From the NCBI GenBank assembly GCA_964453855.1, contig CAYVRN010000007.1:1-64000 (forward strand): a stretch of 64,000 nt of DNA. Reading direction: 5' to 3'. Below, one piece after another: positions 26,682-36,197 of the stretch (position 1 is the first letter of the stretch; every line of letters starts with the position of its first letter). The translations under genes and the position numbers were made by a program. The notes beneath the pieces are model-generated. The model was given only the letters and a program-made list of their open reading frames with translations, was not told the DNA's origin and did not search any database. The DNA comes from JASMHC01 sp964453855 (lineage in GTDB: Bacteria; Pseudomonadota; Alphaproteobacteria; Rhodobacterales; Rhodobacteraceae).

Positions 26682-27522
26682 CCAACTCACGGATGTCTGA
26701 AGGCGAATATCCATCTTCACGATATTTGGATATCGCACGCGCATCATCTCGTTTAGCCAATCTCTTTCCATTTGCATCACGGATCAATCGATGATGATGG
26801 TAAGTAGGAGTGTCCAACCCAAACAACTTTTGTAAAAGAACGTGTATCTTGGTCGCCTCAAAAAGGTCGTCGCCGCGGATAACATCGGTCACACCTTGAT
26901 ACGCATCGTCTAAGATGACTGACAGATGGTAGCTTGTTCCCATGTCTTTACGGGATAAAACGATATCTCCAATTTCCTCAATTAATTCGTTCTGCGAGAT
27001 ACTGACGTCTCCGAATATGAATGACATTTCCTGAAAATAAATCGGATAATCAAGCAGTTCCGATGCCTTCCTCATGTTAATGCGAAGTGCACCGCCAACT
27101 ATTGATTGGTCGCTTTTCTGCTCGTTTCTGCAGGTGCCGGGGTATATCGGACCATCAGGCCCAAAAGGCACCTCAACACCCTCTTGAGGTGCGGACAATG
27201 CGCTAAGAATGTCTTTTCGATTACATGAGCAGGAGTAGATAAGACGCTTTTCTGAAAGCATTTTTAATCCGCTATGGTAGGCCTCGAACCGCTCGGATTG
27301 CCGCAGGACAGGTCCATCCCATGATATACCCAGCCAAGTCAGATCTTGATATATTTGCTCTTCCCAACTCTGGCGAGATCGAGATTGATCAATGTCCTCG
27401 ATCCTCAGTAGAAACTTTCCATTATTTTTTCGCGCAAAGTCAAATGCCATCAATGCCGAATAAGCGTGCCCCAGATGCAGTGGGCCGGTTGGCGATGGTG
27501 CGAAACGGGTGACGACAGTCAT
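26662..27522 (-). CDS. gluQ: Glutamyl-Q tRNA(Asp) synthetase
   Basis: Attaches glutamate to queuosine 34 of tRNA-Asp. The 286 residues cover only the catalytic core of a glutamyl-tRNA synthetase: FAPSPTGPLHLGHAYSAL (HIGH motif as HLGH), a Cys-rich segment (YSCSCNRKD ... CRNEQ) for zinc, and KRLAKRDDA as the KMSKS equivalent. No anticodon-binding domain follows, which distinguishes it from GltX. The start overlaps trmFO's stop by 4 nt, so the two tRNA-modification genes are coupled. Confidence 0.93.
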   Translation of the reverse strand: MTVVTRFAPSPTGPLHLGHAYSALMAFDFARKNNGKFLLRIEDIDQSRSRQSWEEQIYQDLTWLGISWDGPVLRQSERFEAYHSGLKMLSEKRLIYSCSCNRKDILSALSAPQEGVEVPFGPDGPIYPGTCRNEQKSDQSIVGGALRINMRKASELLDYPIYFQEMSFIFGDVSISQNELIEEIGDIVLSRKDMGTSYHLSVILDDAYQGVTDVIRGDDLFEATKIHVLLQKLFGLDTPTYHHHRLIRDANGKRLAKRDDARAISKYREDGYSPSDIRELVKLPAA

Positions 27523-28886
27523 GCGCCGCTAAATTGCTCTGCGCTATCTAGCCAGTCTTTCCACGCAGCTTTAGCGCGGTCGGTGTAGGCCTTATAGCGA
27601 TCTTTTCGACCACGACGCCCACCTTTCAAACCCTCAACAGGTCGGAAAAGACCGAAGTTGACGTTCATCGGCTGAAAGGTTTTTGCGTCGGCTCCGCCGG
27701 TGATGTGATGGATCAATGCGCCCATCGCAGAATCTTGTGGAGGACTTGAGATCGTCCGGCCAGTTATTTCAGCCGCAGCTAAACGCCCTGCAAGTAAACC
27801 CATGGCGGCGCTTTCCACATAACCTTCAACGCCCGTGATTTGACCTGCAAAGCGAATATGGGGTTTTGACTTCAACCTCATTTGGTCATCTAGCAACGTG
27901 GGGGAATTGATAAAGGTATTTCTGTGAATACCCCCAAGTCTGGCAAAGCTTGCATTCTCTAGCCCAGGTATCATTTTAAAAACAGTGGACTGAGCGCCGT
28001 ACTTCATTTTCGTTTGAAAGCCCACGATGTTGAACAATGTACCCAAAGAATTGTCTCGTCGTAGCTGGACAACTGCATAGGGGCGATTTTCAGGGTCGTG
28101 CGGATTTGTCAAACCGACGGGCTTCATAGGTCCAAAGCGCAAAGTTTCCCGCCCGCGCTCGGCCATAACCTCTATCGGCAGGCAACCGTCGAAATACCCG
28201 GCCGTTTCTCCTTCGTGGAACTCGGTTTTGTCTGCGGAAAGAAGGGCATCAATGAAAGCTTCATACTGCTCTTTGGTCATTGGGCAGTTCAGATAAGCTG
28301 TTTTCTCTTCCTCGGTTTCACCCTTGTCATAGCGTGATTGCATCCATGCCTTGGTCATGTCGATGCTTTCGGCATAAACAATCGGCGCAATGGCATCAAA
28401 GAACGCAAGGCTATCTGCACCCGTCTCGTCGGCGATTGCTTGCCCCAAGCCTTCACTCGTCAGTGGCCCGGTCGCAAAAATCCAGTTTCCGCTTTCAGGC
28501 AAAGCATTTACCTGCCCAACTTCAAGTGAAATATTAGGGTGGGAAAGCAATGTATCGGTGATGTCTTGTGAGAACGGTTCTCGGTCAACTGCCAACGCAC
28601 CCCCGGCCGGCAAACGGTGCTTGTCAGCCATTTTCATGATCAAACCGCCAGCCTGGCGCATTTCCCAATGCAGCAAGCCAACTGCGTTTTGCTCATCATC
28701 ATCCGAACGAAACGAGTTTGAGCAGACCATCTCGCCTAATTTACCGGTTTGATGCGCGAATGTACCCGTTTCCGGCCGCATCTCGTGGATGACGACCTGA
28801 ACCCCCATATTGGCAGCCTGCCAAGCCGCTTCCGAGCCTGCCATTCCGCCACCGACGATATGTAATACCTTATCCATAACGCTCAT
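27519..28886 (-). CDS. trmFO: Folate-dependent tRNA (uracil-54-C5)-methyltransferase TrmFO
   Basis: Makes ribothymidine 54 in tRNA using methylene-tetrahydrofolate and FAD. The 455 residues start with the dinucleotide loop HIVGGGMAGSEAAW and include GEMVCSNSFRSDD with the catalytic Cys, the FATGPLTSEGL motif and GQITGVEGYVESAAMGLLAG at the C-terminus. A second ATG three codons in is possible. Coupled to gluQ. Confidence 0.95.
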   Translation of the reverse strand: MSVMDKVLHIVGGGMAGSEAAWQAANMGVQVVIHEMRPETGTFAHQTGKLGEMVCSNSFRSDDDEQNAVGLLHWEMRQAGGLIMKMADKHRLPAGGALAVDREPFSQDITDTLLSHPNISLEVGQVNALPESGNWIFATGPLTSEGLGQAIADETGADSLAFFDAIAPIVYAESIDMTKAWMQSRYDKGETEEEKTAYLNCPMTKEQYEAFIDALLSADKTEFHEGETAGYFDGCLPIEVMAERGRETLRFGPMKPVGLTNPHDPENRPYAVVQLRRDNSLGTLFNIVGFQTKMKYGAQSTVFKMIPGLENASFARLGGIHRNTFINSPTLLDDQMRLKSKPHIRFAGQITGVEGYVESAAMGLLAGRLAAAEITGRTISSPPQDSAMGALIHHITGGADAKTFQPMNVNFGLFRPVEGLKGGRRGRKDRYKAYTDRAKAAWKDWLDSAEQFSGA

Positions 28887-28915
28887 CTAGGGCAGAGTCG
28901 CACAGATGAAAAGCG

Positions 28916-29701
28916 TTACTGTTGCCAGTTGGGTGGGCGTTTTTCTAGAAATGCCGCGATGCCTTCTTCGGTATCTCGATAGAGCATATTTTCCACCATC
29001 ACGTCGCCTGTGTAAGAATAGGCATCTGAAAGCGGCATTTGGATTTGCTCGTAAAATGCCTGTTTGCCGATTTTAACGGCCGCGCTCAGTTTACCCGCGA
29101 CCATTTCGGCGAGTTCAGATGTTGCGTCTTCTAGTTCCTCATGTGGAACAACTTTGTTGATCAATCCAATTGCTTCGGCTTTTTCCGCTTGAATGAATTG
29201 GCCCGTTGAAAGCATTTCAAAAGCCTGCTTTCTGGGAACATTGCGTGATAATGCGACCATCGGAGTTGAACAGAAAAGCCCGATATTAACGCCGTTCACC
29301 CCGAACCTTGTGCCCTCGGCGGCAACAGCCATATCGCACGAGGCCACCAACTGACAGCCTGCTGCGGTCGCAATGCCATGAACCTGTGCAATGACCGGCT
29401 GTGGAAGTTGTTGAACCGACATCATCATTGTCGCGCAACGGTCAAAAAGGTCTTTGAAATAGGCCTTACCACCATCGTCGGACTGACGCCCCGCGGTCAT
29501 TTGTTTAAGATCATGACCTGCGCAAAACGCTTTCCCAGCCCCTTTTATCACGACCGCTCGGATGGCAGGTGTTTCCTTTATTTCGTCGAACTGATTTTGA
29601 AGCGCGGCCAACATCTCGTCTGAAAGGGCATTGAGCTTTTCGGGCGTGTTAAGTGTCAACTGAGCCACTGCATTTGTGTCGCTACGTTCCAAAATTGCCA
29701 T
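28916..29701 (-). CDS. Enoyl-CoA hydratase/isomerase family protein
   Basis: Crotonase-fold protein, 261 residues from ATG 29701 (GGAGG site). The oxyanion-hole segments GKAFCAGHDLKQM and AAGCQLVASCDMAVA are present, but at the positions of the two catalytic Glu of true enoyl-CoA hydratases I see GCQLVAS and NIGLFCSTP, so classical hydratase chemistry is doubtful. Roseobacter genomes carry many such paralogs (fatty acid, amino acid or DMSP breakdown). Substrate unknown. No partner genes are adjacent; a hot-dog thioesterase lies divergently upstream. Confidence 0.85.
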   Translation of the reverse strand: MAILERSDTNAVAQLTLNTPEKLNALSDEMLAALQNQFDEIKETPAIRAVVIKGAGKAFCAGHDLKQMTAGRQSDDGGKAYFKDLFDRCATMMMSVQQLPQPVIAQVHGIATAAGCQLVASCDMAVAAEGTRFGVNGVNIGLFCSTPMVALSRNVPRKQAFEMLSTGQFIQAEKAEAIGLINKVVPHEELEDATSELAEMVAGKLSAAVKIGKQAFYEQIQMPLSDAYSYTGDVMVENMLYRDTEEGIAAFLEKRPPNWQQ

Positions 29702-29759
29702 CTTGTCCTCCGTCGATGCTATGGGCAACGATAGTGGGAAATAAAGCAGGAGAACAAGT

Positions 29760-30179
29760 ATGGACGTCGTTATGGACGTGGCGAAACTTCAGGCATTTGT
29801 AAATGAAGTGTTTCCGCAAGTCTGTCATCAAGTCACCGTTAAAGAAATTACTGATGATGGATGTATTGTCAGATGGAAAGTCGATGAGACCAATCTTAGG
29901 CCTGGTGGTACAGTGTCTGGGCCAACCATGTTTTCCGTTGCGGATGTCGCCGTATACCTTGCCCTGATGAGCAGGATAGGGCCAAAGGCTTTGGCCGTTA
30001 CGACGAACTGCTCAATCGACTTTATGCGAAAACCTGCAGCAGCAACTGACCTAATTGGACACTGCTCGTTGCTGAAACTTGGAAAGGTTTTGGCCGTCGG
30101 AGACGTTCTTATCTATTCAGACGGATATGATAAACCAGTAGCCCGAGCAACTGCGACCTATTCAATTCCACCAGCTTAG
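29760..30179 (+). CDS. PaaI-family hot-dog thioesterase
   Basis: Probably hydrolyses an acyl-CoA thioester. The 139 residues show the PaaI layout: LRPGGTVSGPTMFSVADVAVYLALMS (given in part as GGTVSGPTMFSVADVAVY), then ALAVTTNCSIDFMRKPA. ATGs at 29760 and 29772 are both possible. It is divergent from the crotonase-fold gene, and the pair may act on the same CoA ester. Confidence 0.8.
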   Translation: MDVVMDVAKLQAFVNEVFPQVCHQVTVKEITDDGCIVRWKVDETNLRPGGTVSGPTMFSVADVAVYLALMSRIGPKALAVTTNCSIDFMRKPAAATDLIGHCSLLKLGKVLAVGDVLIYSDGYDKPVARATATYSIPPA

Positions 30180-30222
30180 ACCGTTTGGAATAGTTGCTCG
30201 CCGCCAGATTTGAATTCGAACT

Positions 30223-31227
30223 TTAAGTGGGTTGGAGTTTGGCGTGCGTGCCACGTTCGCGATATGGGGTGGTATCATAATGTGCGCGGTAGCATTTTGA
30301 GAAATGCGACGGGGAAGCGAACCCACAGGCCAAAGCGACGTTGATGACGCTCATGTCGGTTTGCATCAAAAGATTGCGCGCCTTTTGCAGTCGGATTTCC
30401 ATGTAGTATCGCTTGGGCGAGCGGTTCAAATACCGCCTAAACAACCGTTCAAGCTGTCTGGTCGACATCCCCACCTCTTTGGCCAACACGGATGGGCTGA
30501 TCGGCTCTTCGATATTACTTTCCATCATATAGATGACTTTACTGAGCTTAGGATGTCGCACGCCGATGCGCGTTGGGATTGATAGGCGCTGCGTGTCCTG
30601 ATCCGTTCTAATCGACGAATAAATTTGCTGATCTGCGACCGCACTTGCCAACTCTTCTCCGTGATCGTTGGCAATGAGCTGCAGAAAAAGGTCAATCGAA
30701 GAGGTTCCACCCGCAGTCGTTAAACGATTTCCGTCGATCACAAACACTGACTTGGTCAAATCTACTTCTTCAAATTCCTCAGAAAAACTGTCCTGGTTTT
30801 CCCAGTGGATCGTTGCACGCTTGCCATCCAATAAGCCCGCTTTGGCAAGAGTAAACGCAGCGGTGCAGAGACCGGCAATATGCGCACCTTTGCGTGCCTC
30901 TCGGCGAATCCAGCTAACCACCTTTTTTGTGGTTGATTTTTGGATGTCCATTCCGCCACAGACAACGATTGTATCGCTGCGGTTAAACTCACCTAGATCG
31001 CCATCCAGCTGGAAAGAAGTCCCAGCTGAACATTCAACAGTTTCACCGCCTTCACCGACCAAAGTCCAAGTGTAAAGCTGGCGCTTGGACATGCGGTTCG
31101 CAATTCGCAGACATTCCAAGGCCGAAGCAAAACTCAATAACGTAAAATTTGGAAGCAAAACGAAAACGAATCTCTTCGGCTTATCTGGAACACTGTCCAA
31201 TTGAACAATTTGCCGTTTTGCGTCCAT
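30223..31227 (-). CDS. GlxA-family AraC transcriptional regulator with DJ-1/PfpI domain
   Basis: One-component regulator. The 334 residues (from ATG 31227) have an N-terminal class-I glutamine-amidotransferase-like domain (FVLLPNFTLLSFASALECLR to the IAGLCTAAFTLA nucleophile-elbow-like loop near residue 120) and a C-terminal AraC domain with two helix-turn-helix motifs (SVLAKEVGMSTRQLERLF and NVALACGFASPSHFSKCY). Many members in roseobacters control quaternary-amine or amino-acid breakdown. The target cannot be assigned. The frame is open further upstream to 31449, but without a ribosome site and into the DAHP synthase promoter region. Confidence 0.85.
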   Translation of the reverse strand: MDAKRQIVQLDSVPDKPKRFVFVLLPNFTLLSFASALECLRIANRMSKRQLYTWTLVGEGGETVECSAGTSFQLDGDLGEFNRSDTIVVCGGMDIQKSTTKKVVSWIRREARKGAHIAGLCTAAFTLAKAGLLDGKRATIHWENQDSFSEEFEEVDLTKSVFVIDGNRLTTAGGTSSIDLFLQLIANDHGEELASAVADQQIYSSIRTDQDTQRLSIPTRIGVRHPKLSKVIYMMESNIEEPISPSVLAKEVGMSTRQLERLFRRYLNRSPKRYYMEIRLQKARNLLMQTDMSVINVALACGFASPSHFSKCYRAHYDTTPYRERGTHAKLQPT

Positions 31228-31414
31228 TTTCGTACCGATTTTCTTTAGTTTTTGTAGTACTGTCGGTCTTTCTAGCCGTTTTTGCCGACAATTCGTAGAC
31301 GTTGACCCCGATCCGTCATTGTCGTCAAGACGAGAATGTCGCAAAAGAACGATGGCCGAAAGGTATAAACTACGATAGATGCACCCTGATATCGCTAACA
31401 GTTGGAGTGAGAAG

Positions 31415-32788
31415 ATGAGCGAATGGCAGAAAACGACCTGGCGCAACAAGCCACGGGTTCAGATGCCTGATTATACGGATGAGGCAGCGTTGAGCGCCGT
31501 TGAGGCACAGCTGTCGAAATATCCACCGCTTGTCTTTGCAGGCGAAGCGCGTCGATTGAAGAATGAGCTTGCAAAAGCGTCACGCGGCGAAGCGTTTTTG
31601 CTACAGGGCGGTGATTGTGCGGAAAGCTTCTCGGATTTTTCTGCTGACGCGATCCGCGACACGTTCAAGGTCATGCTACAAATGGCGATGGTGTTGACTT
31701 ATGGTGCCAAAGTTCCCGTGATCAAAGTCGGCCGCATGGCAGGGCAGTTTGCTAAACCACGCTCGGCGCCGACCGAAGTGATCGATGGTGTTGAACTACC
31801 AAGCTACCGTGGTGATATTATTAACGAGCTAGAATTCACGCCCGAGGCGCGCATTCCTGATCCGGCTAAAATGCTTCAAGGGTACACCCAATCGGCTGCA
31901 ACCTTGAACCTGCTTCGCGCGTTTTCAACGGGTGGCTATGCGGACGTACACAAGGTGCACAGCTGGACACTTGGGTTTACTGAAGACGAAAAGGCCGAAA
32001 AATATCGCGATCTTGCGAACCGCATCAGCGACACGCTCGACTTTATGAAGGCTGCCGGCGTGGATAGCGATCGCGCGCACACTCTGCAAACCGTCGATTT
32101 CTATACCAGTCACGAGTCGCTTCTTCTGGAATACGAAGAAGCGCTATGCAGACAGGATTCGACGTCTGGACAATGGTTGGCGGGGTCTGGTCACATGATC
32201 TGGATCGGAGACCGAACCCGACAGCCTGATGGGGCACATGTGGAATTCTGCCGTGGTGTCATGAACCCGATCGGACTGAAATGTGGTCCGAGCACTACGG
32301 CCGACGATCTTAAAGTTCTCATGAACAAACTGAACCCCCAAAACGAAGCCGGTCGACTAACGTTGATCGCCCGTTTCGGGGCCGGACAAGTTGGTGACCA
32401 TCTCCCACGACTAATTCAGGCGGTAAAAGAGGAAGGCGCAAATGTCGTTTGGTCTTGCGACGCAATGCACGGGAACACAATCAAGTCTTCTACCGGTTTC
32501 AAAACACGGCCATTCGACAGCGTTCTTCGCGAGGTGCGTGAATTCTTTGCAATCCACAACGCCGAAGGCACTATCCCAGGTGGCGTACATTTCGAAATGA
32601 CCGGGCAGAATGTTACCGAATGCACAGGCGGTGTTCATGCGCTTTCGGAAGAGGATCTCTCAGATCGTTATCACACAGCTTGTGACCCACGTCTGAATGC
32701 CTCTCAGTCTTTGGAGTTGGCGTTCTTGGTCGCCGAAGAACTGTCGAAGCGACACTCTTCTGATTCAATGATTGCAAAAGCTGGGTAA
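31415..32788 (+). CDS. Class II 3-deoxy-7-phosphoheptulonate synthase
   Basis: First step of aromatic amino acid synthesis, PEP plus erythrose 4-phosphate to DAHP. The 457-residue plant-like type shows FAGEARRLKNEL, LLQGGDCAESFSDFSA with the metal Cys, VGRMAGQFAKPRS, GGVHFEMTGQNVTECTGG and the C-terminal CDPRLNASQSLELAFL. ATG 31415 (TTGGAG upstream) matches the family start MSEWQKTTWRNKP. Not linked to other aro genes here. Confidence 0.94.
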   Translation: MSEWQKTTWRNKPRVQMPDYTDEAALSAVEAQLSKYPPLVFAGEARRLKNELAKASRGEAFLLQGGDCAESFSDFSADAIRDTFKVMLQMAMVLTYGAKVPVIKVGRMAGQFAKPRSAPTEVIDGVELPSYRGDIINELEFTPEARIPDPAKMLQGYTQSAATLNLLRAFSTGGYADVHKVHSWTLGFTEDEKAEKYRDLANRISDTLDFMKAAGVDSDRAHTLQTVDFYTSHESLLLEYEEALCRQDSTSGQWLAGSGHMIWIGDRTRQPDGAHVEFCRGVMNPIGLKCGPSTTADDLKVLMNKLNPQNEAGRLTLIARFGAGQVGDHLPRLIQAVKEEGANVVWSCDAMHGNTIKSSTGFKTRPFDSVLREVREFFAIHNAEGTIPGGVHFEMTGQNVTECTGGVHALSEEDLSDRYHTACDPRLNASQSLELAFLVAEELSKRHSSDSMIAKAG

Positions 32789-33469
32789 CTAAGACTTATC
32801 TCCTTGGATCACGCGCAATTTGGGGCGGCTGGTATCCACCGGCCGCCTTTTTTGATGGACAATGAGGTTTGCCGAAGTCTCATAAGCAGCTTTGTGTTCC
32901 AATTTCTGTGGATATTGGCTGGTCGGATAGGTCACAACTGGGCGGGTCAAGCTGATTTGAACCTCATGAAACTGACGGGGCGAGCGCCCAATTCGACCTT
33001 GAAAACTTATTGCTCCCAATGCGCGCGTAATGCCGTTTTCCCCGTCTTTTAGTGGGTATAAAGCCATTTCAGCATTTATTTTTGGACGTCCCAAAGAGCC
33101 TATGGAAACAAGGTCAGCTTTCAGAATTGCGGGTTGAGTAAATACTTTTTCAACAGTCGCGGCCACTTCTTGTTGGTTGTTCGCAATAAAAAGCGCGGTC
33201 AACGGAACATTCTCGGCCTGTACTCCCAAGAAATCACCAATTTTGTGTCCGGCTAGTCGAAAACGGCTGACGCCGGGTGCGACACGTTCAAGAATAAAAG
33301 TTACGTCAAGCACGTTGAGCAGACCATCAGGACGGACATTGCTGCGATCAGGAATCCCATCAGATGGGCGCAACGCCTCCCAATAAGCTTCAAGCTCACG
33401 AAGTGCCCTTGATTTCTTTACTTGTGCCACCACTACGTTCTTTCGATCACCACCGAACATGTCAGTCAC
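32789..33469 (-). CDS. PAS-domain protein, function unknown
   Basis: 226-residue soluble protein whose central part (about residues 25-160) resembles the PAS_5 family common in Alphaproteobacteria: RALRELEAYWEALR, then RFRLAGHKIGDFLGVQAENVPL and LYPLKDGENGITRALGAI. No output domain is visible, so it may act by protein contact. Its stop codon abuts the DAHP synthase stop. The upstream region contains GTTAAC-type half sites, but not a full CtrA box. Confidence 0.7.
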   Translation of the reverse strand: MTDMFGGDRKNVVVAQVKKSRALRELEAYWEALRPSDGIPDRSNVRPDGLLNVLDVTFILERVAPGVSRFRLAGHKIGDFLGVQAENVPLTALFIANNQQEVAATVEKVFTQPAILKADLVSIGSLGRPKINAEMALYPLKDGENGITRALGAISFQGRIGRSPRQFHEVQISLTRPVVTYPTSQYPQKLEHKAAYETSANLIVHQKRRPVDTSRPKLRVIQGDKS

Positions 33470-33639
33470 TCTATTTTAAACATTATAAACGGAGTCTTAA
33501 CTTGATCGAATTTGTGCAAAAATGACATGAAATCTGAAACACTTGGTTAACGACTTTGCCGAGTGAGCCATTAGAATGACTTGAAGCCACGGCCCGATAT
33601 GTCCTAGTTGCAACAACATACATCAAACGAGGTACGCGC

Positions 33640-34530
33640 ATGGTTCAGTCTATGACAGGGTTTGCATCGGGGCAGGGCAGTTTTCAGGCCTTTCAATGGG
33701 CCTGGGACATTCGCAGTGTAAATGCAAAAGGACTAGACATCCGCCAACGTGTCCCTGATTGGATTACTGGATTAGAAGCAGAGTTAAAATCACGCATAGG
33801 CAATGCGATTGCACGTGGGTCAGTATCGGTCAGTTTGCGTGTTTCCCGCGAAAGCTCGGAAGGCAAACTTAGCCTCAATGAGCACGGTCTTGCGAACGTC
33901 CTTTCAGCTTTGGCCATGGTCGAAAAGGCCGCCATCGAGCAGGGAGTAAGTCTGACACCGCCCACACCTGCAGACATCCTTTCTATGCGGGGTGTTATGG
34001 ATCAAACCACTGATGACGGCGATACAACTGATCTGAAAAATGCACTCATTGCTGATTTTGAAATCATGCTGCAGGACTTTATTGGGATGCGGAAATCTGA
34101 AGGACATGCATTGGAACTCGTCCTCCACTCTCAAGTAAACGACATCGCCCAACTTATTGTACAGGCTGAAGAAATTATCGGAAAGCGGCGAGAAGACCTA
34201 AGCGATGCATTCAAAGCAGCTGTGACTCGGGTTGCCGATGCAACCGATCACTTTGACACAGACCGAATAGCACAGGAAGTTGCTATTATAGCCGTAAAAA
34301 ACGACGTGACGGAAGAAATCGACCGCTTGAAATCTCATGTTGATGCAGCTCGTACGCTATTGAAACAAGGCGAGAAAATAGGCCGGAAGCTGGACTTCCT
34401 CAGCCAGGAATTCAATCGCGAGGCCAACACGCTTTGCTCAAAGTCGCAACACAAAGACCTTACGGCTGTAGGTCTTGAGTTAAAGGCGGTAATCGACCAG
34501 ATGCGCGAACAAGTACAGAATGTGGAATAA
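33640..34530 (+). CDS. YicC/YloC-family endoribonuclease
   Basis: Conserved stress-linked protein; Escherichia coli YicC was reported to act as an endoribonuclease affecting small-RNA decay. The 296 residues have the family start MVQSMTGFASGQGSF, RSVNAKGLDIRQRVP, and the conserved C-terminus FLSQEFNREANTLCSKSQ. It lies 3 nt before gmk, the usual pair in alphaproteobacteria. Confidence 0.9.
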   Translation: MVQSMTGFASGQGSFQAFQWAWDIRSVNAKGLDIRQRVPDWITGLEAELKSRIGNAIARGSVSVSLRVSRESSEGKLSLNEHGLANVLSALAMVEKAAIEQGVSLTPPTPADILSMRGVMDQTTDDGDTTDLKNALIADFEIMLQDFIGMRKSEGHALELVLHSQVNDIAQLIVQAEEIIGKRREDLSDAFKAAVTRVADATDHFDTDRIAQEVAIIAVKNDVTEEIDRLKSHVDAARTLLKQGEKIGRKLDFLSQEFNREANTLCSKSQHKDLTAVGLELKAVIDQMREQVQNVE

Positions 34531-34533
34531 AGC

Positions 34534-35178
34534 ATGACCCAAACACGCCGCGGATTACTAATAATCCTGTCATCCCCCTCTGGTGCGGGAAAATCCACGC
34601 TAGCAAAGCGGTTAATGGCGTGGGATCCGGATATGTCGTTTTCGGTGTCTGCCACAACACGCGATCCTCGTGTTGGTGAAGAGCACGGCCGTGAATATTA
34701 TTTTCTGTCGCGCGAAGAATTTCAAAACATGGTTTCAGACGGGGGTATGCTAGAACATGCGGAAGTGTTCGGAAACTTCTACGGAAGCCCCAAAAAGCCG
34801 GTTCAAGAAGCAATTGAAAACGGTCGAGACGTCCTTTTTGATATCGACTGGCAAGGCGGGCAGCAAATTGCTGGATCAGCTCTGAAAGATTCGGTCGTTT
34901 CCGTATTTATTTTGCCCCCATCAATTGCCGAACTTGAAAGGCGTTTGAATTCCCGTGGTCAAGATAGTCAGGACGTCATTGAAAACAGAATGGCGAAATC
35001 TCGTGACGAAATCAGCCATTACGCAGAATATGACTATGTTCTGGTTAACGATGACCTAGAAGACACATGGGGTAGGCTGCAAGCAATCTTGACGGCAGAG
35101 CGTTTAAAACGCTCTCGTCAACCGCAGTTGGTTGATCACGTACGCAATTTGAACACCGAATTTGAGGAAAGAACATGA
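34534..35178 (+). CDS. gmk: Guanylate kinase
   Basis: Phosphorylates GMP and dGMP. The 214 residues contain the P-loop SSPSGAGKSTLAKRL, the GMP-binding SVSATTRDPRVGEEHGREYYF region and DIDWQGGQQI. The stop overlaps the next start by 4 nt (ATGA), so yicC, gmk and the gamma carbonic anhydrase gene form one operon. Confidence 0.96.
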   Translation: MTQTRRGLLIILSSPSGAGKSTLAKRLMAWDPDMSFSVSATTRDPRVGEEHGREYYFLSREEFQNMVSDGGMLEHAEVFGNFYGSPKKPVQEAIENGRDVLFDIDWQGGQQIAGSALKDSVVSVFILPPSIAELERRLNSRGQDSQDVIENRMAKSRDEISHYAEYDYVLVNDDLEDTWGRLQAILTAERLKRSRQPQLVDHVRNLNTEFEERT

Positions 35179-35702
35179 CGCTTTTTGCATTGGATGGAAA
35201 ACAACCGACCCTTCCCGAAAGTGGTGATTTTTGGATTGCGCCTGATGCCAACGTCATCGGGCAAGTGATCGTTGGGGAAGCCGTATCAATTTGGTTCGGA
35301 TGCACTTTGCGCGGTGACAATGAGCCGATCACAATCGGCGATGGAAGCAATGTTCAAGAAAGTACAGTCATGCACACTGACATTGGTTTTCCCCTAAACA
35401 TTGGGCGCGGATGTACCATCGGTCATAAAGCCATGCTGCACGGCTGCACCATAGGGGAAAACAGCCTTGTCGGAATGGGGGCGACGATCCTGAACGGTGC
35501 CAGAATCGGTAAAAACTGTTTAATCGGCGCAAACGCTCTTGTGACTGAAGGCAAAGAAATCCCAGACGGCAGCCTTGTCATGGGCGCTCCGGGTAAAGTC
35601 GTCCGTGAACTTGACGATAAGGCCATCGAAGATCTTAGAAAATCAGCGCTCCATTACCAGGAAAATATGCGTCGTTTTCGAAGCGGTCTGAGAGAAGTTT
35701 AG
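35175..35702 (+). CDS. Gamma-carbonic-anhydrase-family protein
   Basis: Left-handed beta-helix protein of 175 residues with hexapeptide repeats and the metal-site His residues of the family (MHTDIGFPLNIG and IGHKAMLHGCTIG). Activity as carbonic anhydrase is not proven for many family members (YrdA, PaaY). The last 68 nt overlap an antiparallel gene (35635-36060). Confidence 0.88.
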   Translation: MTLFALDGKQPTLPESGDFWIAPDANVIGQVIVGEAVSIWFGCTLRGDNEPITIGDGSNVQESTVMHTDIGFPLNIGRGCTIGHKAMLHGCTIGENSLVGMGATILNGARIGKNCLIGANALVTEGKEIPDGSLVMGAPGKVVRELDDKAIEDLRKSALHYQENMRRFRSGLREV

Positions 35703-36060
35703 CGTTTTTCGATAATAGAGCGGCCAGTTTTCGTGAGTCAAAGAAATCTACGTCGATTTTGGGACAGGCGTCTGAAATTTCGCGCAGCACCATTCCGGGG
35801 CGAGGTAACGGTTTTGAAACAATACCAAGTGAGGCGCCAAATGACATCCTTTGACCGATATCGATCGCATCAAATTTTAGGGTGAACAGGGGCGCAATGA
35901 CTAAATTGGCTTTTGCAAGCAGGTGACAAACTGGTTCCGTTTTTTGAAAATCGTCAATTTTTTGAAAAACGCATTTTCCGTTAAGCCTTTGTTCATCAAT
36001 ATGAGTTTGAATTAATACAACAAAAAAGGGCTGGCTTTTAAAATTTAAGTGCCTAGTCAT
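35635..36060 (-). CDS. Hypothetical protein of 141 residues
   Basis: No family recognised. The protein reads as soluble alpha/beta with two Cys (GKCVFQ, VCHLLAKANLVIAPLF) and a conserved-looking SKPLPRPGMVLREI. Codon use resembles its neighbours, and it is the only good frame in the stretch between the carbonic anhydrase gene and the kinase. Its 3' end overlaps the carbonic anhydrase gene by 68 nt on the opposite strand. The ribosome site is weak, so the call is moderate. Confidence 0.5.
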   Translation of the reverse strand: MTRHLNFKSQPFFVVLIQTHIDEQRLNGKCVFQKIDDFQKTEPVCHLLAKANLVIAPLFTLKFDAIDIGQRMSFGASLGIVSKPLPRPGMVLREISDACPKIDVDFFDSRKLAALLSKNAKLLSDRFENDAYFPGNGALIF

Positions 36061-36197
36061 TTTACTGTTACGTCCGTTCTGCTAAATGGGCGGGACCCGA
36101 TTGAGCAATGATTAACCTCGTCAACTTTAAACGGGGAAAGCTACGTTCATCTGGTAAGTAGCCTGCTCTATGCAGGTCCCCTTATAGCGGAACAGGT

